A DNA stretch of 64,000 nt from Burkholderia pseudomultivorans (lineage in GTDB: Bacteria; Pseudomonadota; Gammaproteobacteria; Burkholderiales; Burkholderiaceae). The stretch lies in contig NZ_CABVPP010000009.1 in NCBI RefSeq assembly GCF_902499075.1, forward strand, positions 62,001 to 126,000, read 5' to 3'. The notes under the pieces were generated by a model. That model did no database searches. It saw only the letters and a list, made by a program, of their open reading frames with translations, and had not been told where the DNA came from. A program made the position numbers and the translations under genes. Of the stretch, positions 1 to 10,938 are shown in pieces (position 1 is the stretch's first letter; every line of letters starts with the position of its first letter).

Positions 1-1062
1 GCGCATCATGAACACGGCGGCGAAGCCGACGAAGGCGAGCGTCGCGATATAGCGCGGATCGGTGCGCGGCAGGATGCGCCCCATGACCGGCGTGAGCACG
101 ATCGCGAAGATCCCGAGCGGGGCGGTCGCGAGCCCCGAGTCGATCGCGCGGTAGCCGAGGTAGCCCTGCATCCATTGCGGCAGCAGCACGAGCGTGCCGA
201 AGAACATCCCGTACGCGACCGAGATCGCGATCGTGCCGCCCGCGAAATTGCGCTGCGTGAAGAGGCGCAGGTCGACGATCGGATTCTTCTCCGTCAGCTC
301 CCATACGAGGAAGAATGCGAAGCCGATCAGCGCGACGATGCCGAGCGCGACGACGACGGGCGAGTTGAACCAGTCGAGGTCCTTGCCCTTGTCGAGCATG
401 ATCTGCAGCGATGCGACCCAGATGATCAGTAGCACGAGTCCGACGGTGTCGATCGGCAGCCGGCGCGAGGCCGATTCGCGATCGCGGAACACGAGCCACG
501 TGACCGCCGCCGCGAAGAAGCCGACCGGAATGTTGATGTAGAAGATCCACGACCAGTTGTAGTCGTACGTGATCCAGCCACCCAGCGACGGGCCTGCGAT
601 CGGGCCGACCAGCGCCGTCATCGACCATAGCGCGAGCGCGGTCGACGATTTCTGCCGCGGCCAGGCGCCGAGCAGCAGCGCTTGCGACAGCGGCGCGAGC
701 GGGCCCGCAACCGCGCCCTGCAGGATCCGGGCGGCGAGCAGCATCGGCAGGTTCGGCGCGATCCCGCACAGCCACGATGCGAACACGAACAGCAGGATCG
801 ACGTGACGAACAGCCGGACCTGGCCGAAGCGCTGCGTGAGCCAGCCCGTCAGCGGAATCGACACCGCGTTCGCCGCTGCGAAGATCGTGATCACCCACGT
901 GCCTTCGTCGACCGACACGCCGAGATCGCCCGAGATCGTCGGGATTGCGACGTTCGCGATCGACGAGTCGAGCACGTTCATGAACATCGCGAGCGACACC
1001 GCAATCGTGCCGATCGCGAGCCGGCCGCCCGACAACGGGCCTGGGGAGGACGGAGAGGACAT
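1..1062 (-). CDS. DHA2-family MFS multidrug exporter (EmrB/QacA type), C-terminus cut by window edge
   Basis: Translating the minus strand from the ATG at 1062 gives an MFS protein with the DHA2 hallmarks. An N-terminal helix reads AMFMNVLDSSIANVAIPTIS, an RxxxG-type loop follows (TQRFGQVRLF), and later comes NWSWIFYINIPVG, typical of the 14-helix EmrB group. About 354 residues are present and the last third lies outside the window. The start has AGGA about 7 bases upstream. It should be an inner-membrane proton-driven drug exporter, possibly with an EmrA-like partner further left. The nearest regulator is the LysR gene upstream on the same strand, but 353 bases separate them, so a regulatory link is only inference. 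The substrate cannot be read from the sequence. Confidence 0.9.
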   Translation of the reverse strand, partial: MSSPSSPGPLSGGRLAIGTIAVSLAMFMNVLDSSIANVAIPTISGDLGVSVDEGTWVITIFAAANAVSIPLTGWLTQRFGQVRLFVTSILLFVFASWLCGIAPNLPMLLAARILQGAVAGPLAPLSQALLLGAWPRQKSSTALALWSMTALVGPIAGPSLGGWITYDYNWSWIFYINIPVGFFAAAVTWLVFRDRESASRRLPIDTVGLVLLIIWVASLQIMLDKGKDLDWFNSPVVVALGIVALIGFAFFLVWELTEKNPIVDLRLFTQRNFAGGTIAISVAYGMFFGTLVLLPQWMQGYLGYRAIDSGLATAPLGIFAIVLTPVMGRILPRTDPRYIATLAFVGFAAVFMMR

Positions 1063-1415
1063 GAGGTTCCTGCGTGAAGAAGGGGCGCATAGGCGCGTGC
1101 GCGCGACGCCGGCGCGGACGTGCCGCGAAACGGACGGAAACACGCCGCGCGCGATGTGCGCCCCGTCGGTGGGGACATCGCGTGCAGCAGGCGGCTGGAT
1201 CGGATGCACGAAGCCGTGACCGGCCTCGGAACGGCGGGAGGGCGCAGGTCAGGAAGGCGGGACGCGCGTGACGCGTCGGCGGGCAGCGGTCAGGCGGCCG
1301 CGGTCGTGGTCGTTTTGCATCGACACAGGCTAATGATGCGGCGCGCGGCCATCAACCGGCACCGGCTCATTAATCGATTGCGTCGGACGCAATAATCGAC
1401 CCGCGGACCGGACGC
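1063..1415. other. Intergenic region between MFS exporter and LysR gene
   Basis: A 353-base stretch with no convincing gene. It holds the presumed promoter of the minus-strand exporter and one clear inverted repeat near its right end (listed separately). Short open frames here are arginine-rich and look like by-products of the high G+C content. Confidence 0.6.
1377..1393. promoter_or_regulatory. 17-bp inverted repeat ATTGCG-N5-CGCAAT
   Basis: Perfect 6-base arms with a 5-base spacer, 23 bases beyond the stop of the minus-strand LysR gene and about 315 bases upstream of the exporter start. There is no T-run on either strand, so it is not a standard intrinsic terminator. It could be an operator for the exporter; this is inference. 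Confidence 0.35.
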
Positions 1416-2318
1416 TCACGGCGCGGCCCGCCATCCGGTAAACACCTCCGCAAGGAAATCGACGAATGCGCGCACCTTGCTGTCGAGCGTCGCGCGCCGC
1501 GGGTAGAGCACGTGCAGCTCGACGTCGTCGCTGCGGTGCCAGTCGGGCAGCACGATTTCGAGTTCGTTCCGTTCGAGCCGGCGGCCCGTGTAGTGAGTCG
1601 AGATCAACGCGATACCGCCGCCGCTCGCGGCCTGGCGTAACACCGTCACCGATTCGTTCGTGATCAGTACCGGCCGCACCGGCACGTCGGCCACTTCCCC
1701 GGCCACGTTGGTGAGCCGCAGCGTCAGGCCCGGCGCATCGCGGCCGACCAGCAGCAGGTCGTGCTGCGCGAGGTCGTGCGGCGTGCGCGGCCGGCCGACG
1801 CGATCGAGATAGGCGGGGTTCGCCGCGAGCTTCGCCTGCGACCAGCCGAGCGAGCGCGCGACGTAGCTGGAATCGGTCAGCACGCCCGCACGCAGCGCGA
1901 CGTCGAAGCCGTGTTCGACGAGGTCGAGCGGGTTGTTGTCGTAGATCAGCACGAGCTGGACCAGCGGGTAGCGCCGGCGAAACTCGGCGAGCGCCGGCTC
2001 CAGTTCGAACAGGCCGATCGAGTAGGGCACCAGCACGCGCAGCGTGCCTTCCGGCGCGGTGCGCAGCGCGCGGGCCTGGCGATCGGCGTCGAGCAGGATC
2101 TCCTCGGCGCGCAGGCAGCGCTCGTAGTAGTCGCGCCCGGCCTCGGTGACGGACACGCGGCGCGTGGTGCGGTACAGCAGCTGCACGCCGAGTTCGTCTT
2201 CGAGCTGCTTGACCTTGCGGCTCACGCGGCTGAGCGGCATGTCGAGGAGCGTGGCGGCGGCGGTGAAGCTGCCGCGTTCCACCACGCGCAGGAAGATCCG
2301 GATACTGTCGAAGTCCAT
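1416..2318 (-). CDS. LysR-family transcriptional regulator (CrgA/AaeR subgroup)
   Basis: A 300-residue protein. The N-terminal winged helix-turn-helix (about residues 1-60) reads MDFDSIRIFLRVVERGSFTA, then SRVSRKVKQLEDELGVQLLY and RTTRRVSVTEAG, as in the CrgA-like LysR subgroup. The remainder is the usual substrate-sensing domain. It is transcribed divergently from the FUSC exporter, whose start is 145 bases away. This is the arrangement of aaeR and the aae efflux genes, so control of that exporter is the likely role. The inducer is unknown. Length and start are normal for the family. Confidence 0.93.
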   Translation of the reverse strand: MDFDSIRIFLRVVERGSFTAAATLLDMPLSRVSRKVKQLEDELGVQLLYRTTRRVSVTEAGRDYYERCLRAEEILLDADRQARALRTAPEGTLRVLVPYSIGLFELEPALAEFRRRYPLVQLVLIYDNNPLDLVEHGFDVALRAGVLTDSSYVARSLGWSQAKLAANPAYLDRVGRPRTPHDLAQHDLLLVGRDAPGLTLRLTNVAGEVADVPVRPVLITNESVTVLRQAASGGGIALISTHYTGRRLERNELEIVLPDWHRSDDVELHVLYPRRATLDSKVRAFVDFLAEVFTGWRAAP

Positions 2319-2463
2319 GAAAAATGCCTGAAGGGTCGGCCTTCGCGCATCTTAGCGTTGCCGCGGCGATTCCTGTCGGTCGCTCCGATTATCCTGCCAG
2401 GTGCAATAACGCATCCCGCCCGGGCGTCTTAGTGGCCGAGCCGCGCAGTCGTATGCTCGCCGC

Positions 2464-4494
2464 ATGAAATTCGCGCTCCCCGACCTGCCGCTGTTCGCGG
2501 CCTTCCGTACCGCGCTGCGCGACGCATGCCCGACGCTGCCGCCCGGCGCGCTCGGCTTCGCGCTGCGCAATACGGCCGCATCGCTGCTCGCCCTCTATAT
2601 CGCGTTCCGGATGAATCTCGACGACCCGAAATGGGCCGCGTCGACCGTCTGGATCGTTGCGCAGGGCAGCCGCGGGATGGGGCTGTCGAAGAGTCAGTAT
2701 CGGATTCTCGGCACCGCGGTCGGTGCGGCGGTCGCGCTCGTGCTGACCGGCGCGTTCGCGCAGACGCCCGAATTGTTCGTGCCGGCGCTCGCGGGATGGA
2801 TCGGTCTGTGCGCGGGCGTCGCGACCTTTCTGCGGAATTTTCGCGCGTACGCAGCGGTGCTGGCGGGCTACACGGCGGCAATCGTCGCGATGGACGCGGT
2901 GTCCGCGCCGCTGCACGCGTTCGACATCGCCACCGCGCGGTTCCTGTACGTGGTGGTCGGCATCCTGTGCGGCGCGGCGTTCGAGACGGTGTTCGCTCCG
3001 GGTTCGCCGCTGCACGACGTGCGCAAGCGGTTCGCGAACTATCTGCGGCACGCGGCCGCCGTCGGCGCGGGCGCGCTGCGCCGCGAGCCAAACGGCGCGG
3101 CCGTGCACCGGCTGTTCGCCGACGCACTCGAGCTCGACACGGCGGCCGAGTATGCGGCCGCGGGCGCGCCGCCGGTGCGCAACGCGATCGGCCATCTGCG
3201 CACCGCGGTGCTGGGCGTGCTGTCCGCGCAGGCCGCGGGGCAGGCGCTGCACGAGCATGCGGCGCGCAGCGGCGGCGTGCCGGAGCCGCTGGTCGCCGAT
3301 GCCGCGCGCGTGCTCGACGGCGCGGCTGCGTCGGCTGAAGCGGGGCCGGAGATGGCGGCGCTGCGCACGCGCGTGAACGACGCGTTGCGTGCCGAAGCCG
3401 CCGAGCCGGTCGGTTCGGACCCGTCGCGCCTGCTCACGCTCGACCGGCTCGCGGCGGTGCTTGCCGGGTTCGAGCGCGCGTTTGCGGGCAAGCGGCTGAT
3501 CGACCGGGAACAGCGGCCGACGTCGCGCGTCCGCTATGCGTACCATCGGGACGCGGTACTCGCGTGGCACAACGGCATTCGTGCATTCATCGCGGTGCTG
3601 GCCGCGGCGGCGCTGTGGATCGTCAGCGCGTGGCCGTCGGGCGGCGGTTTCGTCGCGATCACGGGCGTGGTCTGCGCGCTGTTCTCGACGCGCCCGAATT
3701 CGGTGCGCGCCACCGTCGGCTTCCTGAAAGGGGCAGCCTGCGCGGCGGTCGCGGGCGCGCTCTGCAATTTCGTGCTGCTGCCGGCGGTGTCCGGTTTCGA
3801 GATGCTCGCGTACATCCTCGGCGTGTTCATGATCGGCACCGGGATCGCGATGCGCAATCCGCGCACGGCCGGTATCGGCAGCGGCTTCTCGATCTTCTTC
3901 TGGAATTTCACGTCGCCGGACAATACCGCGCACATCGGCGATGCCGCATTCCTGAACTCGGCGCTCGCGACGCTGCTCGGCATCGCGTTCGGCGCGCTGG
4001 TGTTCGCGCTGGTGTTTCCCGGCGACCCCGGCGGGAGCCGGCGTCGCATGCATCGCGCGGTGCGCTGCGATCTCGCGAGCCTCGCTCGCGATCCGCGCAA
4101 GTGGCTCGAGAGCGCATGGCTGAGCCGCACGGCCGACCGTCTCGCGCGCGAGCTCGGCTTCGCGGGCAGCTTGCCGCAGGCCGTGATCGAGCGCGATCTG
4201 CGCGACCTGCTCGCGACCTGGACGATCGGCGACAGCCTGCTGGCGCTGGCCGCACTGGCGGCGCGCGAACCGGCGGCGCGCCGGGCTGTGGCGGTGGTGC
4301 GGGGGCGCATCGGGCGGGAGGAGTTCGCCCGGATCGAACGGGCCTGCGACGCAGCGGCCCGCGCGCTGCGCCGGCGTGTGGCCGATCTCGACGGCGACGA
4401 CGGGCGCGCGCTGCTGTCCGGCGTCGTGCTGCTGCGGACGATCGCAGACGCGGCCGCCGCGCACGGCGACTTCCTGTGCGATCGACGCGATTGA
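2464..4494 (+). CDS. FUSC-family aromatic-acid/fusaric-acid-type exporter
   Basis: A 676-residue inner-membrane protein. It has two hydrophobic blocks of several helices (about residues 30-170 and 370-520), each followed by a long soluble segment, the duplicated architecture of FUSC/AaeB/YccS proteins. The helix pair containing DPKWAASTVWIVAQGSRGMG followed by KSQYRILGTAVGAA is the characteristic FUSC motif, repeated in shorter form near residue 385 (GGGFVAITGVVCALFSTRPN). Such proteins export aromatic carboxylic acids, usually together with a membrane-fusion protein (AaeA), but none is encoded next to it. The divergent LysR gene suggests inducible expression. Confidence 0.88.
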   Translation: MKFALPDLPLFAAFRTALRDACPTLPPGALGFALRNTAASLLALYIAFRMNLDDPKWAASTVWIVAQGSRGMGLSKSQYRILGTAVGAAVALVLTGAFAQTPELFVPALAGWIGLCAGVATFLRNFRAYAAVLAGYTAAIVAMDAVSAPLHAFDIATARFLYVVVGILCGAAFETVFAPGSPLHDVRKRFANYLRHAAAVGAGALRREPNGAAVHRLFADALELDTAAEYAAAGAPPVRNAIGHLRTAVLGVLSAQAAGQALHEHAARSGGVPEPLVADAARVLDGAAASAEAGPEMAALRTRVNDALRAEAAEPVGSDPSRLLTLDRLAAVLAGFERAFAGKRLIDREQRPTSRVRYAYHRDAVLAWHNGIRAFIAVLAAAALWIVSAWPSGGGFVAITGVVCALFSTRPNSVRATVGFLKGAACAAVAGALCNFVLLPAVSGFEMLAYILGVFMIGTGIAMRNPRTAGIGSGFSIFFWNFTSPDNTAHIGDAAFLNSALATLLGIAFGALVFALVFPGDPGGSRRRMHRAVRCDLASLARDPRKWLESAWLSRTADRLARELGFAGSLPQAVIERDLRDLLATWTIGDSLLALAALAAREPAARRAVAVVRGRIGREEFARIERACDAAARALRRRVADLDGDDGRALLSGVVLLRTIADAAAAHGDFLCDRRD

Positions 4495-4518
4495 CGCGAT
4501 CGAGGCGATCCAGGCGCG

Positions 4519-5439
4519 TTAGCTGAGCCGATACGTTCTGCCGGGCATCACTTCCGCCGGCAGCGGCTCGCGGTTCAGTTCGAGCAGCGTGCGCTCGATC
4601 TGCCGCGTGATCGCATCGAGCGCGAGATGGTTCGGCCCGTCGCCGAACGGCTCGGCGATCGCATGTGCGATCGCGTCGAGCGCGATCAGCGTGTAAGCGA
4701 CGAACACGGTGACGAACGGCGTCGCCGCGCCGATCGAATCGACGAGGCCGAACGGCAGCAGCACGCAGTACGCATAGATGGTCCGGTGCAGCAGCACGTC
4801 GTACGAGAACGGGATCGGCGTCGACGCGATGCGCTCGCAGCCGCTGACCATCGACACGAGATCGTCGAGGCGCGCATCGAGCATCCACAGCCGCGTGTCG
4901 GCGAGCCGGCACGCGTCGGCGCGCGCCGCGAAGGCGGCGCGCAGTTCGTGCACGATCGCGATCGGACGAAACTGCGCAGCGGCGATGCGCGCGTGGGTCG
5001 CGTCGTCGAGCAGCGGGCGCAGGTCGTCGGCCGGATCGGTGCCGCGCAACTGGTGCTTGAGCGCATGGACGAACGCGATGACCGTGCGCACGAACGCGCG
5101 CCGCTCGCGCGCATCGGACGAAACCGCGCCGTAGCAGAGCGCCTGCGACGTCAGCGTGCGCGCGGCGGTCAGCACGCCGCCCCACAGCTGCCGCGCCTCG
5201 CGGTAGCGGTCGTAGCTCGCGTTGTTGCGGAATCCCGCGAAGATCGCGAGCGTCAGGCCGATCAGCGTGAACGGCGTCGGGTTCAGCGGCACCTTCTCGC
5301 CGAGCACGCGGCCGCCGCCCCAGACCGCGACCAGGCTGATGACGAGCGTCAGCACGAGCTGCGGCAGGATCGTCGGCAGTACCGACCCGTTCCACACCAG
5401 CAGCATGCGCAGCCAGTGCTCGCGCGGGCGAACGATCAT
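4519..5439 (-). CDS. Bestrophin-family anion channel
   Basis: A 306-residue membrane protein starting MIVRPREHWLRMLLVWNGSV. It contains the bestrophin/UPF0187 signature around residues 70-90 (FRNNASYDRYREARQLWGGV) and hydrophobic helices near residues 25-50, 60-75 and 210-250. Bacterial bestrophins form pentameric ion channels. The gene begins 12 bases after the stop of the upstream oxidoreductase gene on the same strand, so the two almost certainly share one transcript. That linkage suggests an anion (or anion-coupled) step associated with the enzyme, but the ion is not determined. Confidence 0.88.
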   Translation of the reverse strand: MIVRPREHWLRMLLVWNGSVLPTILPQLVLTLVISLVAVWGGGRVLGEKVPLNPTPFTLIGLTLAIFAGFRNNASYDRYREARQLWGGVLTAARTLTSQALCYGAVSSDARERRAFVRTVIAFVHALKHQLRGTDPADDLRPLLDDATHARIAAAQFRPIAIVHELRAAFAARADACRLADTRLWMLDARLDDLVSMVSGCERIASTPIPFSYDVLLHRTIYAYCVLLPFGLVDSIGAATPFVTVFVAYTLIALDAIAHAIAEPFGDGPNHLALDAITRQIERTLLELNREPLPAEVMPGRTYRLS

Positions 5440-5451
5440 CGCGGCGCTCCG

Positions 5452-7776
<2,325 letters not shown>

Positions 7777-7831
7777 GATGCTGCGTGAGTCGGGGTCGAT
7801 GGGTGCAGAGTACGCGGGGCGCCCCGGTGGC

Positions 7832-7867
7832 TGTGTGTACACCTGTTCACTTCAAAAAAGAGTACAG
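7832..7867. promoter_or_regulatory. Candidate MocR operator: three GTACAC-like repeats
   Basis: The divergent region between the oxidoreductase (7776) and the MocR gene (7932) contains GTACAC at 7837-7842 (inside the palindrome GTGTACAC), GTTCAC at 7845-7850 and GTACAG at 7862-7867, with an A-run between the last two. MocR proteins commonly bind short direct repeats in such divergent promoters. Assigning these bases as the site is inference. Confidence 0.35.
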
Positions 7868-7931
7868 TTTCGCGAACTCGCACAGTGCGGATCGCAACTG
7901 TGTTGCTGAAAGGAATTTGAAGGGGAGGCGC

Positions 7932-9353
7932 GTGAAGCGTTACGAACAACTGGCCGACGAGCTTCACGCGCAGATCGAGCGCGGCGTGTACCGGCCCGGC
8001 GAGCGGATTCCGTCGGTGCGTCAGGCGAGCCGGCAGCAGCAGCTCAGCGTGACGACCGTGCTGCGCGCGTATCTCGTGCTGGAAAGTCGCGGCCTGATCG
8101 AAAGCCGGCCGCAGTCCGGCTATTTCGTGCGCGCGCGGACGGCGGCGCCGGCCGGCGCCGAACTGCACGTGTCGGCGCCGGCCGCCGAGCCGTCGGCGGT
8201 GGATGTGAGCCGGCTCGTGCTGTCGACGCTGCGCTCGATCGCGCGCGACGACGCGGTGCCGCTCGGCTCGCCGTATCCCGACGCGTCGCAGTTTCCGGTG
8301 CAGAAGCTCGCGCGCTACGCGCAGACGATCGGGCGCCGCCGCACGCGCTGGGGCGTGATCGACGACCTGCCGCCCGGCAACCTCGAACTGATTCGCCAGA
8401 TCGCGCGCCGCTATGCCGAGCGCGGGATCGCGGTCGAGCCCGGCGAGATCGTGATGACGATCGGCGCGACCGAGGCGATCAACCTGTGCCTGCAGGCGGT
8501 CGCGAAGCCGGGCGACACGATCGCGGTCGAATCGCCGACGTTCTACGCGATGCTGCACGCGATCGAGCGGCTGGGCATGCGCGCGCTCGAAGTCGCGACG
8601 CATCCGGTCGACGGCATCGATCTCGACGCGCTCGAACGGATCCTCGAACGCGAGCGCATCGCCGCGTGCATGGTGATGCCGAACTTCCAGAATCCGCTCG
8701 GCTTCCAGATGTCCGATGCGCGCAAGCATGCGCTCGTCGAACTGCTCGCGAAGCACCGCGTGCCGGCGATCGAGAGCGACGTCTATCACGAGCTGCACTA
8801 CGGCGACGCGACACCGAGCGCGCTGAAGTCGTTCGACCGCGACGGGCTCGTGCTGCACTGCGCGTCGTTCACGAAGAGCCTGTCGCCGCGCTACCGGATC
8901 GGCTGGGCGATGCCGGGCCGCTATCGCGACCAGGTCGAGAAGCTGAAATTCCTGAACACGCTCGCGACGCCCGCGATCGAGCAACTGGCGATCGCCGAAT
9001 ACCTGAAACACGACGGCTACGATTTCCATCTGCGGCGGATGCGCAAGCAGTATGCGCAGCAGGCGAGCCTGATGAGCGCGATGGTGCGGCGGTTCTTTCC
9101 GGAGGGCACGCGGCTGTCGCAGCCGCAGGGCGGCTACGTGCTGTGGGTCGAGCTGCCGCGGCAGGTCGATGCGATGAAGCTGTACGGGCTCGCGCTCGCG
9201 CAGCGGATCACGGTCGGGCCCGGGCACATGTTCTCGGCGAGCGGCGATTACCGGCACTTCATCCGGCTCAACTACAGCTATCCGTGGTCGCGGCAGATCG
9301 AGGACGCGCTGAAAGTGGTGGGGCGGCTCGCGGCGGAGTGCGCGGCCGGGTGA
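7932..9353 (+). CDS. MocR-type regulator (GntR DNA-binding domain fused to PLP aminotransferase fold)
   Basis: A 473-residue fusion. An N-terminal GntR winged helix (residues 1-70: YEQLADELHAQIERGVYRPG, SVRQASRQQQLSVTT) is joined to a fold-type-I aminotransferase domain. That domain keeps the PLP lysine in SFTKSLSPRYRIGWAMPG and the NFQNPLGFQM region. The GTG at 7932 was chosen because GGGGAGG sits directly upstream. An in-frame ATG at 7785 would add 49 unconserved residues and nearly abut the divergent gene. It probably regulates the divergent oxidoreductase-bestrophin operon and/or itself in response to an amine, amino acid or vitamin B6 ligand. Confidence 0.92.
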   Translation: MKRYEQLADELHAQIERGVYRPGERIPSVRQASRQQQLSVTTVLRAYLVLESRGLIESRPQSGYFVRARTAAPAGAELHVSAPAAEPSAVDVSRLVLSTLRSIARDDAVPLGSPYPDASQFPVQKLARYAQTIGRRRTRWGVIDDLPPGNLELIRQIARRYAERGIAVEPGEIVMTIGATEAINLCLQAVAKPGDTIAVESPTFYAMLHAIERLGMRALEVATHPVDGIDLDALERILERERIAACMVMPNFQNPLGFQMSDARKHALVELLAKHRVPAIESDVYHELHYGDATPSALKSFDRDGLVLHCASFTKSLSPRYRIGWAMPGRYRDQVEKLKFLNTLATPAIEQLAIAEYLKHDGYDFHLRRMRKQYAQQASLMSAMVRRFFPEGTRLSQPQGGYVLWVELPRQVDAMKLYGLALAQRITVGPGHMFSASGDYRHFIRLNYSYPWSRQIEDALKVVGRLAAECAAG

Positions 9354-9468
9354 GCGGTGCGGCCGGCCGTTGCCGATGAGTCATGCCTCCCCGCGTCAAC
9401 GCGATCGGCTGCGTACACGCGCTCGATGCGGAGCGTCGATGCAACGCCTTCCGCACCCCCGCCACGAA

Positions 9469-10728
9469 TCACTTCGCGTGCATGCCTTCCGCCCCGAGCG
9501 GCGCTGCATCCGCACGCGGCACCGCCGCCGTCATCTGCCGCATGTCGAATCCCGACGGATGCTGGTACACGCGCAGCCCGAACTCCGGCAGCACCGCAAT
9601 CAGATGGTCGAACAGGTCGGCCTGGATGGTCTCGTAGTCGACCCACGTCGTCGTGTCGGTGAAGCAGTACAGTTCGAGCGGAATGCCCTCGGCGGTGAGC
9701 GGCAGTTGCCGGGCCATGCAGGTCATGTCGCGGCGGATCCGCGGATGCCACTGCAGATAGTTCGCGACGTATGCGCGGAACGTGCCGAGGTTCGTCAGCT
9801 GGCGGCGATTGGCCGGGCAATCGCCGGCGCTGCCGAGCGCGCCGTTCCACTGCGCGATCGCGTCGACCTTGTCCTCGAGGTAATCCTTCAGCAACGTCAG
9901 GCGTTCGAGCCGTTCGATTTCGTCGTTGCCGAGAAAGCGCACGCTGGTCGCGTCGATGAACAGCGCGCGCTTGATGCGGCGGCCGCCCGCTTCGGTCATC
10001 CCGCGCCAGTTCTGGTAGCTCTCGGTGATCAGCTTCCAGGTCGGCACGGTGATGATCGTGTGATCGAAGTTCGCGACCTTGACGGTGTTCAGCGTGATGT
10101 CGATCACGGTACCGTCCGCGCCGGCCGACGGCATCGTAATCCAGTCGCCGATCCGCAGCATGTCGTTCGACGACAGCTGCACGCCCGCGACGAGGCCGAG
10201 CAGCGTGTCCTTGAAGATCAGCATCAGCACCGCCGACATCGCGCCGATGCCCGACAGCAGCAGGCCGATCTGCTTGCCGGTCGCATCGCCGATCACGACC
10301 AGCGCGGCGGTGATGAACATCACGAGCTTGACGAGCTGCATCGCGCCTTTCAGCGACAGGCGCGGCTGGTCGCGCCGGCTCGAGCGGTAGGTGTGCTCCA
10401 GCGCGGACAGCGTCGCGCTGATCGTCATCGTGACGAGGAACACGATCAGCGCGAACAGCACCTTGTCGGCAGCCAGCGCGGCGGCGTCCGGAATGCCGGG
10501 CACCGCGCCGAGCCCGAGCTTGATCACGACGAACGGGACGATGCGGTTCAGCCATTTGAACGCGCCGAACTCGAACAGCGCGTCGTCGACGCGCGTGGCC
10601 GACAGCCGCGCGAGCCGCGCAACGACGCGAAACAGCAGGAAGTGGACGGCCGCGGTGATGGCGCCGGCGGCGGCGAGCAGGACGAGGGTGCCGACGAGCG
10701 GCGCAAACCAGGTTTCGTGCAGGGTCAT
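9469..10728 (-). CDS. MscS-family mechanosensitive channel (YbdG-like)
   Basis: A 419-residue inner-membrane protein with N-terminal helices (about residues 10-40, 70-100, 140-170). The MscS pore/beta-domain core follows: SGIGAMSAVLMLIFKDTLLGL, then VQLSSNDMLRIGDWITMPS and GTVIDITLNTVKVANFDHT. The long cytoplasmic C-terminus with YQNWRGMTEAGGRRIKR resembles YbdG, a subfamily involved in mild osmotic down-shock. The ATG at 10728 (MTLHETWFAPLVG) starts the conserved protein; upstream in-frame codons are basic and unconserved. It is divergent from the SulP permease gene. Confidence 0.9.
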   Translation of the reverse strand: MTLHETWFAPLVGTLVLLAAAGAITAAVHFLLFRVVARLARLSATRVDDALFEFGAFKWLNRIVPFVVIKLGLGAVPGIPDAAALAADKVLFALIVFLVTMTISATLSALEHTYRSSRRDQPRLSLKGAMQLVKLVMFITAALVVIGDATGKQIGLLLSGIGAMSAVLMLIFKDTLLGLVAGVQLSSNDMLRIGDWITMPSAGADGTVIDITLNTVKVANFDHTIITVPTWKLITESYQNWRGMTEAGGRRIKRALFIDATSVRFLGNDEIERLERLTLLKDYLEDKVDAIAQWNGALGSAGDCPANRRQLTNLGTFRAYVANYLQWHPRIRRDMTCMARQLPLTAEGIPLELYCFTDTTTWVDYETIQADLFDHLIAVLPEFGLRVYQHPSGFDMRQMTAAVPRADAAPLGAEGMHAK

Positions 10729-10938
10729 AAGGGCAGGCGGGATCCTTCTTGTGCGTTGAATCGGCGCCGCGATGCGGCGCGTGCCCGATGAAGGGCACCT
10801 GAAAGGGACAGCGATTGTGCCATCGGGTTCCGCGCACATGCAGTGACGGCGAGTCAGCGCGCGATGCACCGCCGCACTTGCCATCCGATGCCTGCACGGG
10901 GCACGATGCGCGAACGACTTCGCCCATCTTCACCACGC

